Of a stretch of 24,674 nucleotides of DNA, positions 1 to 7,520 are shown one piece after another. Every line of letters begins with the position of its first letter. Position 1 is the stretch's first letter. The DNA is from RGIG9041 sp045612565 (GTDB lineage Bacteria > Bacillota > Clostridia > Oscillospirales > QAKW01): assembly GCA_045612565.1 (NCBI GenBank), contig JAZKZG010000036.1, forward strand, positions 1 to 24,674. The letters run 5' to 3'. Position numbers and translations under genes: made by a program. The notes under the pieces are model-generated. The model was not told where the DNA came from. It worked only from the letters and a program-made list of their open reading frames with translations, and did no database searches.

Positions 1-60
1 TAAAAAGAGTTGGACACATCATTTTAAGGTTTTAACCTATGATGTGTCCAATTTATTTTA
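1..60. repeat. Palindromic element copy 1 (bidirectional terminator-like)
   Basis: Arms TTGGACACATCAT (10-22) and ATGATGTGTCCAA (39-51) pair perfectly around a 16-nt loop that itself contains AGGTT/AACCT. The stem is preceded by an A-run and followed by a T-rich tail, so it can act as an intrinsic terminator on both strands. On the minus strand it lies just past the stop of the deacetylase-like gene (63), which is where that operon's terminator would be. It is identical over 59 bp to the copy at 4477. The window begins at its first base, so the left boundary may be cut. Confidence 0.85.
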
Positions 61-62
61 TT

Positions 63-1169
63 TCACATTAAAGTGAGCACTGACGACTTTGGAGTAACCT
101 CATAATTGATAAAATTTCCGCATTTTTCGTATATTTTTACGTCGCAACCCGTCCATTCGGACAATGGCTTGTCGGTGCTTATATAAAAAACAGAACCAAG
201 CCCCTCGGCCTGCGGAACGTTTGTTAAGTCAATAATGTATTTACCATCATTAAATGACAGTTTTGAATACTTTTGATAAAGTGTCTGAGTCGAGCAAAAT
301 GCAATATCGTGTGAAAGAATAATTCCAAAGGTGTTTTTGCAGCGACTGAAATAATTTATCCATGAATCTATAAGTGAAACGTTTTCCTGAGGATTTTTGT
401 GGCACACGTTAGCCCAATGACATCCGAAAATTCCGCTTACAACAGGCAAATTATCAAGTTTTGATTCCATTTCGTTCCACGGTATCAAGTTGTTATTCCT
501 CTCAACAACGATAATTCCGTTATCAACAGCAACTCTTTGCGTATAGTCTTGGTGAGATATTTTTCTAAACGTGGTTGAAGCGTAAATAATATTATAATCC
601 CTCAAAATCTTGGTAAGATGATTCGGAATATAAGTAAAATTGGGAGGGATAAAGCTATTGATTGATTTTTTGAACCCATGATACTCAATCAAATCATAAT
701 AAGCATCCAAGCGCATGCGTATTTCATTTTCAGCAACAGCAAACAATTGATCATTCTTAGTGTAATAATAATCGGTATTGTTATATTTGCAATCGGGAAG
801 GTAGTATGTATGATGCAAGCCGTGCACGGCAAAGTCAATATATTCAGATGAGTTTATTACATCAACGCATCTTTTAGCCTCTTCACTATCAAAAGTAAGA
901 GCATTATTCCAATTTGAACCACGAGGCGAAAGGCAAGGAATAGTTTTCAATCGGTTATCAGGGTCCCATTCTCCCATAATGAAAGCACAGTTGATTTTCA
1001 TTCCGAGACGTCTGCCTATCTCGTTTACAACCTTGTAATCCTCGGCAACATGTCTTCTGGTAACGCCCGAGCGTGCAGGCTCCAATTCTTTTCTGCCGTC
1101 AGTACCGCAAAACCATCCAAGGTCATCCATAGTGATTTGTAGCGGTGACGGAATAACAATATTTTTCAT
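63..1169 (-). CDS. Polysaccharide deacetylase-like (NodB-fold-like) protein
   Basis: This 368-residue protein has no signal peptide or membrane segment, so it is probably cytoplasmic. The N-terminus carries an Asp-Asp pair in ITMDDLGWF (D15-D16), and a histidine cluster, VHGLHH, lies at 115-120. The combination resembles the metal site of polysaccharide deacetylase/NodB-like barrels (Asp early, H-x-x-H later). No full NodB motif set could be confirmed, so the reaction (removal of acetyl or another acyl group from a sugar) is inferred from the fold. The ATG at 1169 is supported by GAGG seven bases upstream. It is the last gene of a minus-strand operon, 41 bp after the DMT permease, and its 3' end abuts the palindromic terminator at 1-60. 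Confidence 0.6.
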   Translation of the reverse strand: MKNIVIPSPLQITMDDLGWFCGTDGRKELEPARSGVTRRHVAEDYKVVNEIGRRLGMKINCAFIMGEWDPDNRLKTIPCLSPRGSNWNNALTFDSEEAKRCVDVINSSEYIDFAVHGLHHTYYLPDCKYNNTDYYYTKNDQLFAVAENEIRMRLDAYYDLIEYHGFKKSINSFIPPNFTYIPNHLTKILRDYNIIYASTTFRKISHQDYTQRVAVDNGIIVVERNNNLIPWNEMESKLDNLPVVSGIFGCHWANVCHKNPQENVSLIDSWINYFSRCKNTFGIILSHDIAFCSTQTLYQKYSKLSFNDGKYIIDLTNVPQAEGLGSVFYISTDKPLSEWTGCDVKIYEKCGNFINYEVTPKSSVLTLM

Positions 1170-1210
1170 ATCTTACCTCATATAAACGAAAAAATTACTT
1201 TTAAACTAAT

Positions 1211-2077
1211 TCAATTTAAATTCAGCAATAAAATTGCCGTAGTTCCCAACCCAAGAATCAAAATTTCTTTTTTGGATATCCGTTCGCGAAAGAAAAGCGC
1301 ACCACTAAACAATGACAGCAAAATCACGCCGATATTGAGTGTCGGGAAAAATATTGCGCTGTCAAGCATCCCTGCGAGCGTGGTATTTAGCAAATTACAA
1401 CTTCCAAAAAACAGACCCACACAGGCGGCAACCACAAGACCGCGCGGCTCTGCGGCGGTGGATTTATCTTTTTTGGTTGTCAGAGCAAATATCAATGAAA
1501 CGCCCGAGGCAATCACAAACGCGATAATCAAAAACAGTGATTTTTGCTCGGCAAATGCCGATTTTTGCTGTAGCTTTTGCACTATTCCAAGTCCGCCCGA
1601 GGCGAGCATAGCGATAACAAGCGGTATAAAGTAGTGTGTCTTGCCTTTTTGCTTCTTTTTATCCGACTTTATGCCCGATGTGACAACTGCCGCCATAGCA
1701 AATATAACTCCAAACAGGTCGGCTATTGAAAACGGCTCTGCCCACAAAAGCGTACCGGAAAGCGTGGGCAAGACGAATCCGAGCGAATATACCGTTGAGC
1801 ATAGCGCCGTGTTGCCTTTTGCAAGCGCGCCCGTGTAAAACCATTGCGCGAGGATCAGCAAAAGTCCATAAACTACGGCATACACGCAGGTGACGGTGGC
1901 GGGCAACTCGAATTTTAAGTCGCCAAACACCAAAATCGCCACACCACCGCAAAACATCAGTATACTCTGGTATAGGAAAAATGGTTTTGTGCCAAACGTG
2001 ACGGCAGATAATCTTTTTGAAAAAAGATTGCGCCCCGTAGATAATATGATGCTGCAAGTTAACAGAAAATAAGCCAC
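1211..2077 (-). CDS. DMT-superfamily (EamA-like) permease
   Basis: This 288-residue, strongly hydrophobic protein has about ten predicted membrane segments in two halves, the layout of EamA/DMT exporters. The first segment is near residues 1-12 and the last is ILILGLGTTAILLLNL at the C-terminus. A basic loop (SDKKKQKGKTH) near residues 137-147 separates the halves. The conserved position of GNTALCSTVYSLGFVLPTLSG (residues 88-108) is typical of EamA repeats. The start is GTG at 2077, two bases after the GH5 stop, with GGAGAG eight bases upstream inside the end of that gene, so translation is probably coupled. The substrate is unknown. Its place between a glycosidase and a deacetylase-like gene suggests a sugar or metabolite, but this is inference. 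Confidence 0.8.
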   Translation of the reverse strand: MAYFLLTCSIILSTGRNLFSKRLSAVTFGTKPFFLYQSILMFCGGVAILVFGDLKFELPATVTCVYAVVYGLLLILAQWFYTGALAKGNTALCSTVYSLGFVLPTLSGTLLWAEPFSIADLFGVIFAMAAVVTSGIKSDKKKQKGKTHYFIPLVIAMLASGGLGIVQKLQQKSAFAEQKSLFLIIAFVIASGVSLIFALTTKKDKSTAAEPRGLVVAACVGLFFGSCNLLNTTLAGMLDSAIFFPTLNIGVILLSLFSGALFFRERISKKEILILGLGTTAILLLNLN

Positions 2078-2079
2078 AA

Positions 2080-3168
2080 TTATATCTCTCCGAGTATGAT
2101 TTTATGTAGTTTTTCGCTGAGTATTTTGCGGTTATCATCATCCACAAGGCTGAAGCGGTTGCCGTCGTTGGGTGTGCTTAAATAGTTCCACACGCAGTAG
2201 GGCACATCCCACTCGTTGAGAATGGTTATCATATCACGCATCCAGTTTTCACGCCATTCGAGTTTTGCGTGGCGGATTGTTCCAAACTCACCGCACCAAA
2301 GAATTTTATCGGGATTTTTTTCGATAAATTCCTTCACAGGCGCAAGATAATCGCGCAAAAAGGTAATATCCATCCTGTCATATTGCCCGTACTTTTCCTG
2401 ATTTTTAACAACACGCTGAAAATCCTGATATCGCGTGATATCATCGCACGGATAGGGCATTTTTCGATTGTAATAAATCTGTGGTGCTTTTAAAACACCC
2501 TGTTGATGTGTAAATTCGTGCGGTTCGTAGCAATGGAAAGTGTATATGATGTTTTCATCGTCATAAATCTTAACGTAGGGGAGTGCGGTCGGGTTATTCC
2601 ACTCTACGCCACCGACAATAATAAGTCTGTCTCTGTTTTTTAAGCGTATTGCATCAATTGTTTTTTGTGCAAGTGCGTTCCACTCTTCAGGTGTTGCGTT
2701 TACAACCTCGTTCAGCAGTTCGAAAACAACGTCGTTTTGACCCGAAAATTTGTCCTCAAGCATCTGCCACACGGCAATAAAACGGTTTTGTAACTCAGCA
2801 TCCTGCATCAGTCCGCATTCGTCTAAAATGTCGCAGTAATTTCCGATTGCTTTGTGCATATTAAGAACGGGCCGCAAACCGTATTTACGGCACCAACCCA
2901 CAAAATCGCAAAGTAAACCAACAATGTTTTCGCGGTATACGTACGGGGTTTCTTCGACTACAAGCTGATCAAATCCAAGACGGATGTGGTCAAGGCCGAG
3001 CGATGCGATATACGCAATGTCCGATTCGGTGATATAGCTTTCAAAATGCTCCATATCGCCGATGGTAATATGTAATCTGCGTTCGGGGGGAAGTACGTGG
3101 AAACGCTTGTAATTTGTAAGCCAACCGCCAATTCCCATACCCTTTAGTAAACCTTGTATTTTTTTCAT
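2080..3168 (-). CDS. GH5-like glycoside hydrolase (cellulase-fold)
   Basis: This 362-residue protein is a single (beta/alpha)8 barrel of the glycoside hydrolase family 5 type. FELLNEVVN carries the predicted acid/base E154, preceded by the diagnostic Asn. WCGEFG carries the predicted nucleophile E294. HIRLGF (61-66), the Trp-rich C-terminal strand VWNY (326-329) and HCYEPHEF (212-219) fit the active-site cleft. There is no signal peptide, so it probably acts on imported oligosaccharides. It is the first gene of the minus operon GH5, DMT permease, deacetylase-like. AAAGGAG lies just upstream of the ATG at 3168. The divergent AraC gene in the same intergenic region is the obvious candidate regulator. 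The exact substrate (beta-glucan, mannan or other) cannot be read from sequence. Confidence 0.85.
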   Translation of the reverse strand: MKKIQGLLKGMGIGGWLTNYKRFHVLPPERRLHITIGDMEHFESYITESDIAYIASLGLDHIRLGFDQLVVEETPYVYRENIVGLLCDFVGWCRKYGLRPVLNMHKAIGNYCDILDECGLMQDAELQNRFIAVWQMLEDKFSGQNDVVFELLNEVVNATPEEWNALAQKTIDAIRLKNRDRLIIVGGVEWNNPTALPYVKIYDDENIIYTFHCYEPHEFTHQQGVLKAPQIYYNRKMPYPCDDITRYQDFQRVVKNQEKYGQYDRMDITFLRDYLAPVKEFIEKNPDKILWCGEFGTIRHAKLEWRENWMRDMITILNEWDVPYCVWNYLSTPNDGNRFSLVDDDNRKILSEKLHKIILGEI

Positions 3169-3246
3169 AAATTGCTCCTTTTGTCAAATATATCAAAATT
3201 GTATCATTGTAAAACGGCTTATAAATATAATAATTTATAGCAAAAC

Positions 3247-3275
3247 TTGTACAAAAGATAGATTTATGCTACAAT
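3247..3275 (+). promoter_or_regulatory. Sigma-A promoter of the AraC-type gene
   Basis: The -35 is TTGTAC (3247-3252) and the -10 is TACAAT (3270-3275), 17 bp apart. The predicted transcription start is near 3282, only two or so bases before the AAGGTGG ribosome binding site. The -35 sits in the small palindrome TTGTACAA. An AT-rich inverted repeat (TATAAAT 3220-3226, ATTTATA 3233-3239) just upstream could be an operator for this regulator, but it is low-complexity. Confidence 0.7.
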
Positions 3276-3298
3276 GATTGAGCAAGGTGGGTGACATT

Positions 3299-4021
3299 AT
3301 GGAACTTAAAATTAATTGTACACGTGACGGGGTGGTTAAGTACCCTATGCATACTCATAAAAATTACGAAATTATGATATACCTTGAGGGCGAGGGTTAT
3401 ATGTGTACCGAACTCGAGGATGTGCCGTTTTGCAAGGGCACGATTGTAATAGTACCGCCTGATATCAGGCACGGCTCGGCTTCGAAAAACGGGTTTAAAA
3501 ATATTTCGGTCAGTGGTGATTTTGAGGGGTATTTTGATTTTGATACCATAAAGACGTTGTATGATAACGAACTTGGCGAAGGCAGTATGCTTGCAAAAAT
3601 GATATACGAAAACCGCTATGGCAGCAGCGCATATCTTTCGGCGTTGTGTACGGCGTATATTTGCTTTATTATGCAACGATTCGATACGGCGTGTTCACTT
3701 CAGAGAGCAGTTCAAAAAATCGTTTTAGAAATTTCGAAGCGGGCGTTTGATTCGCAAATCAACCTTTTGCTTATTTTAAATAAAAGTGGCTATTCCGAGG
3801 ACTATATCAGGTCGTGTTTTAAAAAGTTTATGGGTAAAACGCCGTGCGAATTTTTAACTGAAGTGCGAATCAAGCACGCTTGTTTTTTGATTGACGTTTA
3901 TCGCAACGAATTGTCACTTTCACAAATATCGGCGCAGTGTGGATATCTGGATTATGTTTATTTTTCGAAAAAATTCAAGTCGGTTATGGGTATATCACCA
4001 AGACAATACCAAACCCGATAA
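3299..4021 (+). CDS. AraC-family transcriptional regulator
   Basis: This 240-residue protein has an N-terminal cupin-like ligand-binding domain (about 1-130, with HTHKNYEIMIYLEGEG and the PPDIRHGSA strand). A C-terminal double helix-turn-helix of AraC type (about 140-240) includes ISAQCGYLDYVYFSKKFK and the family signature end GISPRQYQ. The ATG at 3299 is preferred over the in-frame TTG at 3278. The promoter places the transcript start near 3282, and AAGGTGG at 3284-3290 is spaced eight bases from the ATG. It is divergent from the GH5 operon and is likely its sugar-responsive activator, a common arrangement for this family but not proven here. Confidence 0.92.
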   Translation: MELKINCTRDGVVKYPMHTHKNYEIMIYLEGEGYMCTELEDVPFCKGTIVIVPPDIRHGSASKNGFKNISVSGDFEGYFDFDTIKTLYDNELGEGSMLAKMIYENRYGSSAYLSALCTAYICFIMQRFDTACSLQRAVQKIVLEISKRAFDSQINLLLILNKSGYSEDYIRSCFKKFMGKTPCEFLTEVRIKHACFLIDVYRNELSLSQISAQCGYLDYVYFSKKFKSVMGISPRQYQTR

Positions 4022-4148
4022 CAAAAAACGGCCGATTATATCATATACTCGCAGTTAAATAAATTGGATTTATATCAATTTGTAGTATAATATCCCAAAC
4101 AGTTTTTATTTGTTCCGATTAGTATTAAATTATACTGATTTGTTTTAC

Positions 4149-4177
4149 TTGACATTTATTAGTTTTGATTCTATAAT
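4149..4177 (+). promoter_or_regulatory. Perfect-consensus sigma-A promoter without an adjacent intact gene
   Basis: TTGACA (4149-4154) and TATAAT (4172-4177) are separated by exactly 17 bp, a full consensus match. Predicted transcription starts near 4184, between two direct copies of TGTGCGCA that could be operator half-sites. The nearest good plus-strand coding start is the SGNH gene at 4610, behind several hairpins and the palindromic terminator-like element, so a separate short transcript is more likely than an SGNH messenger. Confidence 0.75.
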
Positions 4178-4417
4178 GTGCGCAGACACTAATACAAGTG
4201 ATGTGCGCATCTCTTGGTTTTGCTCGCTCCCGAAAGTGCCGAAGGCACTTTTACGTTGAGATGATGGGTCTTATCGGCGCAGGTAACAACCCCGCGTCGT
4301 CGCAAAGCGTCTTGGCTTTGATTTTACCTGTTCGGTAAAATCCTCGCTTTACCGCTTGCTCCTCCTTTCCCCAAAAAGACGGCGTCTTTTCGGGGTCCCC
4401 TTTGGTATGACCGTTGC

Positions 4418-4450
4418 ATGTGCTGTTGCTGTTGAAGAAGCAAGCAAATA
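4418..4450 (+). repeat. 33-bp tail motif, copy A
   Basis: This is an ungapped 33-bp match to segments at 5361-5393 and 7450-7482; I count 24 of 33 identical to the latter. Read in the same frame, all three end in a short peptide Ala-Val-Ala-(Ala/Val)...Lys followed by TAA (here AVAVEEASK). They look like the remains of the 3' end of one coding sequence, or of a repeat that carries it. Confidence 0.45.
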
Positions 4451-4476
4451 AGTCACATTTTAAAGTAAAATCAATA

Positions 4477-4536
4477 TAAAAAGAGTTGGACACATCATTT
4501 TAAGGTTTTAACCTATGATGTGTCCAATTTATTTTG
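4477..4536. repeat. Palindromic element copy 2
   Basis: It is identical to positions 1-59 over 59 bp and in the same orientation. Arms are at 4486-4498 and 4515-4527, with a 16-nt loop containing AGGTT/AACCT. It separates the orphan-promoter region from the SGNH gene and would terminate transcripts coming from 4184. Confidence 0.9.
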
Positions 4537-4609
4537 AGAGGCTCTTGATTTTTCAAAGGCGTGATAATATAATGGGGAAAAATACTCAAAAATTTCGAGG
4601 ATATATCAG

Positions 4610-5326
4610 ATGGAAAACAAGCTCTACAAGAAAACGATCATCTGGAACGGCGATTCCATTTGTGCGGGTAATTCCGTCACGGGAAACTGGGCAACAAGAA
4701 TTGCAAAGAAAAATGATATGCAATATAAAAATTATGCTGTCGGCGGCGGTACCGTCGCAGAAAATCTGCCGCCCTGCAAAAACGGCAAACAAAGACACTC
4801 TGTATCGGCAACACTCGATAAAATGTACGAGGAATTCGGCGATGCGGACTATGTCATTATCGAAGGCGGTACTAACGATGCAGACCTTTTAGGCAGCCTG
4901 ATAAGGGGTAAAAAGACACTTGTCGGCGCATTTGACCCGCTCGATTACAACGGACAATATGACCGTTCTACCTTCTGCGGTGCGCTGGAAAGTGTATTTT
5001 ACCGTGCCACAAAGTATTGGAAGGGTAAAAAACTTGGGTTCATTGTGGCACAGAAAATGAACGAGACAAATGACGATGCCTTTGTAAACCGCCGTGTATA
5101 TTTTGATAAGGCTGTAGAGATTTGTATGAAATGGGGAATTCCCTGCCTGGATCTGTGGAACGGTTGTTACCTCAATCCCAATCTGCCTTTTATGTACGAT
5201 CGTACCAAAACAGCTGATCAAAACCTTGAAGAGAACACCGGCTTTTATATTGACGGACAGCACCTGACCTCATACGGCTATGACGTGACCGCTGATATTA
5301 TTGATTCCTGGTTAAAAACACTTTGA
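4610..5326 (+). CDS. SGNH/GDSL-family hydrolase (esterase)
   Basis: This 238-residue protein has the SGNH blocks in order. Block I is NGDSICAG with the nucleophile S16. A Gly-rich block II lies near 45-47 (VGGGT). Block III is GGTND with N89. Block V is DGQH with D215 and H218. The length is normal for a single SGNH domain. There is no signal peptide, so it is cytoplasmic. The likely reaction is hydrolysis of an ester, for example deacetylation of a sugar, which would suit the neighbouring glycosidases; the substrate is inference. GAGG nine bases upstream supports the ATG at 4610. The gene stands alone between two palindromic elements (4477 and 5442). Confidence 0.88.
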   Translation: MENKLYKKTIIWNGDSICAGNSVTGNWATRIAKKNDMQYKNYAVGGGTVAENLPPCKNGKQRHSVSATLDKMYEEFGDADYVIIEGGTNDADLLGSLIRGKKTLVGAFDPLDYNGQYDRSTFCGALESVFYRATKYWKGKKLGFIVAQKMNETNDDAFVNRRVYFDKAVEICMKWGIPCLDLWNGCYLNPNLPFMYDRTKTADQNLEENTGFYIDGQHLTSYGYDVTADIIDSWLKTL

Positions 5327-5360
5327 ATACTCCGTGATATAGGCGTCCCCGACTGTCGAT

Positions 5361-5393
5361 GCGCCGTTGCTGCCCCGAAAACCGGCAAATAAG
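5361..5393 (+). repeat. 33-bp tail motif, copy B
   Basis: This copy matches the motif at 4418 and 7450 without gaps. In the shared frame it encodes AVAAPKTGK then TAA. It lies 34 bp after the SGNH stop and is not part of that gene. A GGGAGGG/CCCTCCC hairpin (5417-5438 region) follows. Confidence 0.45.
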
Positions 5394-5409
5394 ATATTAC
5401 AATCTAATG

Positions 5410-5441
5410 TTGTAGGGGAGGGTATCCGTGCCCTCCCGTAA
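5410..5441. repeat. G-rich palindromic repeat next to palindrome copy 3
   Basis: A short inverted repeat has arms GGGAGGG and CCCTCCC with a loop of about eight bases. It joins directly to the palindromic element through CGTAATAAAAAGAG, and the same junction appears at 9260-9273. A degenerate relative lies at 8163-8186 (GTAGGGCATCTGCGCCCTCC). I take it as a second, GC-rich intergenic repeat family associated with the first. Confidence 0.5.
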
Positions 5442-5500
5442 TAAAAAGAGTTGGACACATCATTTCAGGGTTTTTGCCCATGGTGTGTTCAATTTTTCGA
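5442..5500. repeat. Palindromic element copy 3 (diverged, G:U-preserved)
   Basis: The left arm (5451-5463) is unchanged from copy 1, but the right arm reads ATGGTGTGTTCAA (5480-5492). Both differences turn Watson-Crick pairs into G:U pairs in the plus-strand RNA, so the stem is kept. The loop is again 16 nt, with GGG/CCC as its inner stem. A T-run follows. It is located 93 bp before the glycosidase start and would insulate that gene from the SGNH gene. Confidence 0.85.
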
Positions 5501-5592
5501 TATATGGGAAAATAGTGCAATAAACAAGGATAATAAGATATTGTTTAAGATTTTCTTTTTTGTTAGAATTTTAAAAAAGGAGGGCTTTTTCT

Positions 5593-7431
5593 ATGTTAGA
5601 TTTTGATAAAACAGTATCAGATGGTATTGAAGGTAATTGGGAACGTGCAAAGACCACCCGCCGCTATCTGCATCCGTCAAAAGCAGAAAGAATGTTTACA
5701 CTCTGGCGTGAGGGTAAAATTATAATGGGTGAGGTTGTACGCGGTAAAGACTATCGTGATTATTCCGACCTTGATTGTAGCGGTATCTGGCTTGTTGGAA
5801 CAAAATACGTGCGTTCGTTCGACCCCCGTACCGCAAAACTCGGTATGCAAGAGGACGGCACACCCATTCACAGCATAATACATCAGTCAGCAGGCTTTGA
5901 AATAACACTTGAGGCATTTTGTGACTGTGTGAGAAAGCCAACCTGTTTTATAAAGATAAATGTTAAAAATACAGCGCCCTATACGGCAACACAGCAGATA
6001 GGACTTCTTGTGCGCTCGGGTAAGGAAAAACAGCTTGTTTACGGCTCACCTGATGAATACTGCACGTATATGCCTGATGTCGCAGAATTTAAATATACAA
6101 AAAAGACGTTTGAGTATAAAGACGGTATTTTGAGCGACGGCGACGTATTTATAAAACCGCTTTGCGACAGTTCGGTTGAATTTGATGAGGAGCAGGGCGT
6201 TTTGTGGATGTTTACCACCCTTAAATCAGGTGAGAGCATAGACTATACATTTGCCTTCGGTAAGGGAGAGGTAAAGGCGTACGATTATGATGTTGAGCGT
6301 GAAAATACGCAGAAATATTGGAAAACTCAGCTTGCAAGAATCACCCACAGCTTTAAAAATCCCGATATTGACAGAATGGTCAAAAATCTCACCGTACAGA
6401 TTTTGCAGTGCCTTTGTCATTATGTAAACGGTGACTTTCTTGTACTGCGTCAGGGCGGACTTCAGCGTCTTATCTGGCCGTGGGAGGCAATGCCTGCGCT
6501 TGAGGCTCTGGGGTATATCGGCGATTTTGACGATGAAATAAAAGCGGTGCTTTCCGCTTATTTTGACGTGCTTTGGAAAGATGACGGTGAAATTGAGAAT
6601 ATCGGTGAAAACTGGGCATCCGTTACGTCATCATGTCTATATAGTCTGTCGACCTACTGTATCCAAAAAAACGATGCGGATTTGTGGAAAAAATACCATG
6701 ATAAAGCAATGAAAACATATGAATGGATTTGTGAAAAACGACGCGAATCAAAAGGTATCGAGGGTGCGATAGAGGGACTTTTTCCACCCATGCGCGGCAG
6801 CGACTGGCCCGAGCTTTTCCAGCATTGGACAAATACCGATTGCTCGGCATACAGCGCCATGTCAACTTTTGGCGAGGCTGCAAAAAAATTTGCCGACGTG
6901 CGTGCAGACGAAATTGAAAAAGAGGCGGCAGACTACAAAAAGCTAATGGCTGACCGTCTTATTGCCTACCTTGATAACGGCGGCAAGCGTGTACCTCTCT
7001 TGCTTGAAGGTGACGACCGCGATATACTTGCAACCTTCTACCCTTATCTCAATTCGGGTGCACCGCTTTCTTTTATGACCGAGGAATTAGGGCGTGAAAG
7101 AATAGAGGGAATATTTGAATATTACAAAAAGGTGGGTATTTGCAAAAACGGACTGACCGGACGTTTTCCGTACAAAGACGGAAACACACACGTTTGGTAT
7201 ACGAGCATCCCCGATTATTTTTGGTTTTTAGTGTGGGAAAAACTTGGTGATTGCACTCGAATGAAGGAAATAATCGATGCACAGATAAAATATTCAATGA
7301 CAGACGAATATTATATGCTTGAACGCTACAGTGATGTTGACCCATATTATTCGCCCTGGTCGCCCAATGTCAGCGCCTCGGGAAGAATAATACTTATGCT
7401 GTTAAAATACGGTCGGGATGAGAAAAAATAA
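5593..7431 (+). CDS. Six-hairpin glycosidase-like protein
   Basis: This 612-residue protein appears to be two domains. An N-terminal beta-rich domain (about 1-235) contains many alternating strands such as FEITLEAFCDCVRKP. A helical C-terminal domain (about 250-605) has regularly spaced aromatic-acidic motifs: LIWPWEAMPALEALGYIG, SDWPELFQHWTNTD and IPDYFWFLVWEKLGD. This is the layout of (alpha/alpha)6-barrel glycosidases, but I cannot assign a GH family or the catalytic acid pair. There is no signal peptide. The ATG at 5593 follows AAAGGAGGG at the usual distance. It stands alone in its module, ending at the bidirectional terminator at 7489. Alternative: another (alpha/alpha)6 enzyme such as a lyase or epimerase-like protein. 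Confidence 0.65.
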   Translation: MLDFDKTVSDGIEGNWERAKTTRRYLHPSKAERMFTLWREGKIIMGEVVRGKDYRDYSDLDCSGIWLVGTKYVRSFDPRTAKLGMQEDGTPIHSIIHQSAGFEITLEAFCDCVRKPTCFIKINVKNTAPYTATQQIGLLVRSGKEKQLVYGSPDEYCTYMPDVAEFKYTKKTFEYKDGILSDGDVFIKPLCDSSVEFDEEQGVLWMFTTLKSGESIDYTFAFGKGEVKAYDYDVERENTQKYWKTQLARITHSFKNPDIDRMVKNLTVQILQCLCHYVNGDFLVLRQGGLQRLIWPWEAMPALEALGYIGDFDDEIKAVLSAYFDVLWKDDGEIENIGENWASVTSSCLYSLSTYCIQKNDADLWKKYHDKAMKTYEWICEKRRESKGIEGAIEGLFPPMRGSDWPELFQHWTNTDCSAYSAMSTFGEAAKKFADVRADEIEKEAADYKKLMADRLIAYLDNGGKRVPLLLEGDDRDILATFYPYLNSGAPLSFMTEELGRERIEGIFEYYKKVGICKNGLTGRFPYKDGNTHVWYTSIPDYFWFLVWEKLGDCTRMKEIIDAQIKYSMTDEYYMLERYSDVDPYYSPWSPNVSASGRIILMLLKYGRDEKK

Positions 7432-7449
7432 AGGTATGACAGCCTGATA

Positions 7450-7482
7450 CGCCGTTGCTGCCCACGAAGCAAGTAAATAATC
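7450..7482 (+). repeat. 33-bp tail motif, copy C
   Basis: This is the third copy of the motif seen at 4418 and 5361, beginning 18 bp after the glycosidase stop. In the shared frame it encodes AVAAHEASK then TAA, but a TGA just upstream means no gene continues into it. Confidence 0.45.
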
Positions 7483-7488
7483 AAACAA

Positions 7489-7520
7489 AAAAATGACCGC
7501 AAATGCGGTCATTTTTATTT
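7489..7520. terminator. Bidirectional intrinsic terminator
   Basis: AAAAATGACCGC (7489-7500), an AAAT loop and GCGGTCATTTTT (7505-7516) form a perfect 12-bp hairpin with an A-run before and a T-run after. It sits between the convergent glycosidase and XRE genes and serves both. Confidence 0.9.

Larger units (their letters stand above)
4022..4476. other. Gene-free stretch with orphan promoter and hairpin-rich remnant
   Basis: No intact gene is visible between the AraC stop and the palindrome at 4477. Positions 4022-4148 are AT-rich and featureless. After the promoter at 4149-4177, the octamer TGTGCGCA occurs twice as a direct repeat (4177-4184, 4202-4209). There are several hairpins: AAAGTGCC/GGCACTTT (4233-4240, 4244-4251), TTTTACC/GGTAAAA around 4321-4339, and a 12-bp near-perfect stem with 3-nt loop around 4371-4397. 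Base composition from about 4200 to 4440 is visibly richer in G+C than its neighbours. The stretch ends in a motif shared with 5361 and 7450. It may be a decayed gene, a mobile-element remnant or a structured RNA. Confidence 0.5.

Noticed and set aside
1..60. Integron attC-like site: the element contains GTTGGAC, fitting GTTRRRY, and a near-match to RYYYAAC
   Set aside because: The order is reversed relative to attC (which begins RYYYAAC and ends GTTRRRY), copies 4 and 5 break the GTTRRRY match, and no integrase gene is present. A terminator-like palindrome explains it better.
4251..4493. 80-residue minus-strand open frame (contains GDPEKTPSFWGKEEQ)
   Set aside because: No RBS, it runs across hairpins and into palindrome copy 2, and its start lies in the repeat. 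More likely a chance frame in a structured or decayed segment.
4515..4892. 125-residue plus-strand frame overlapping the SGNH gene
   Set aside because: It starts inside palindrome copy 2 and is a shifted frame of the well-supported SGNH hydrolase.
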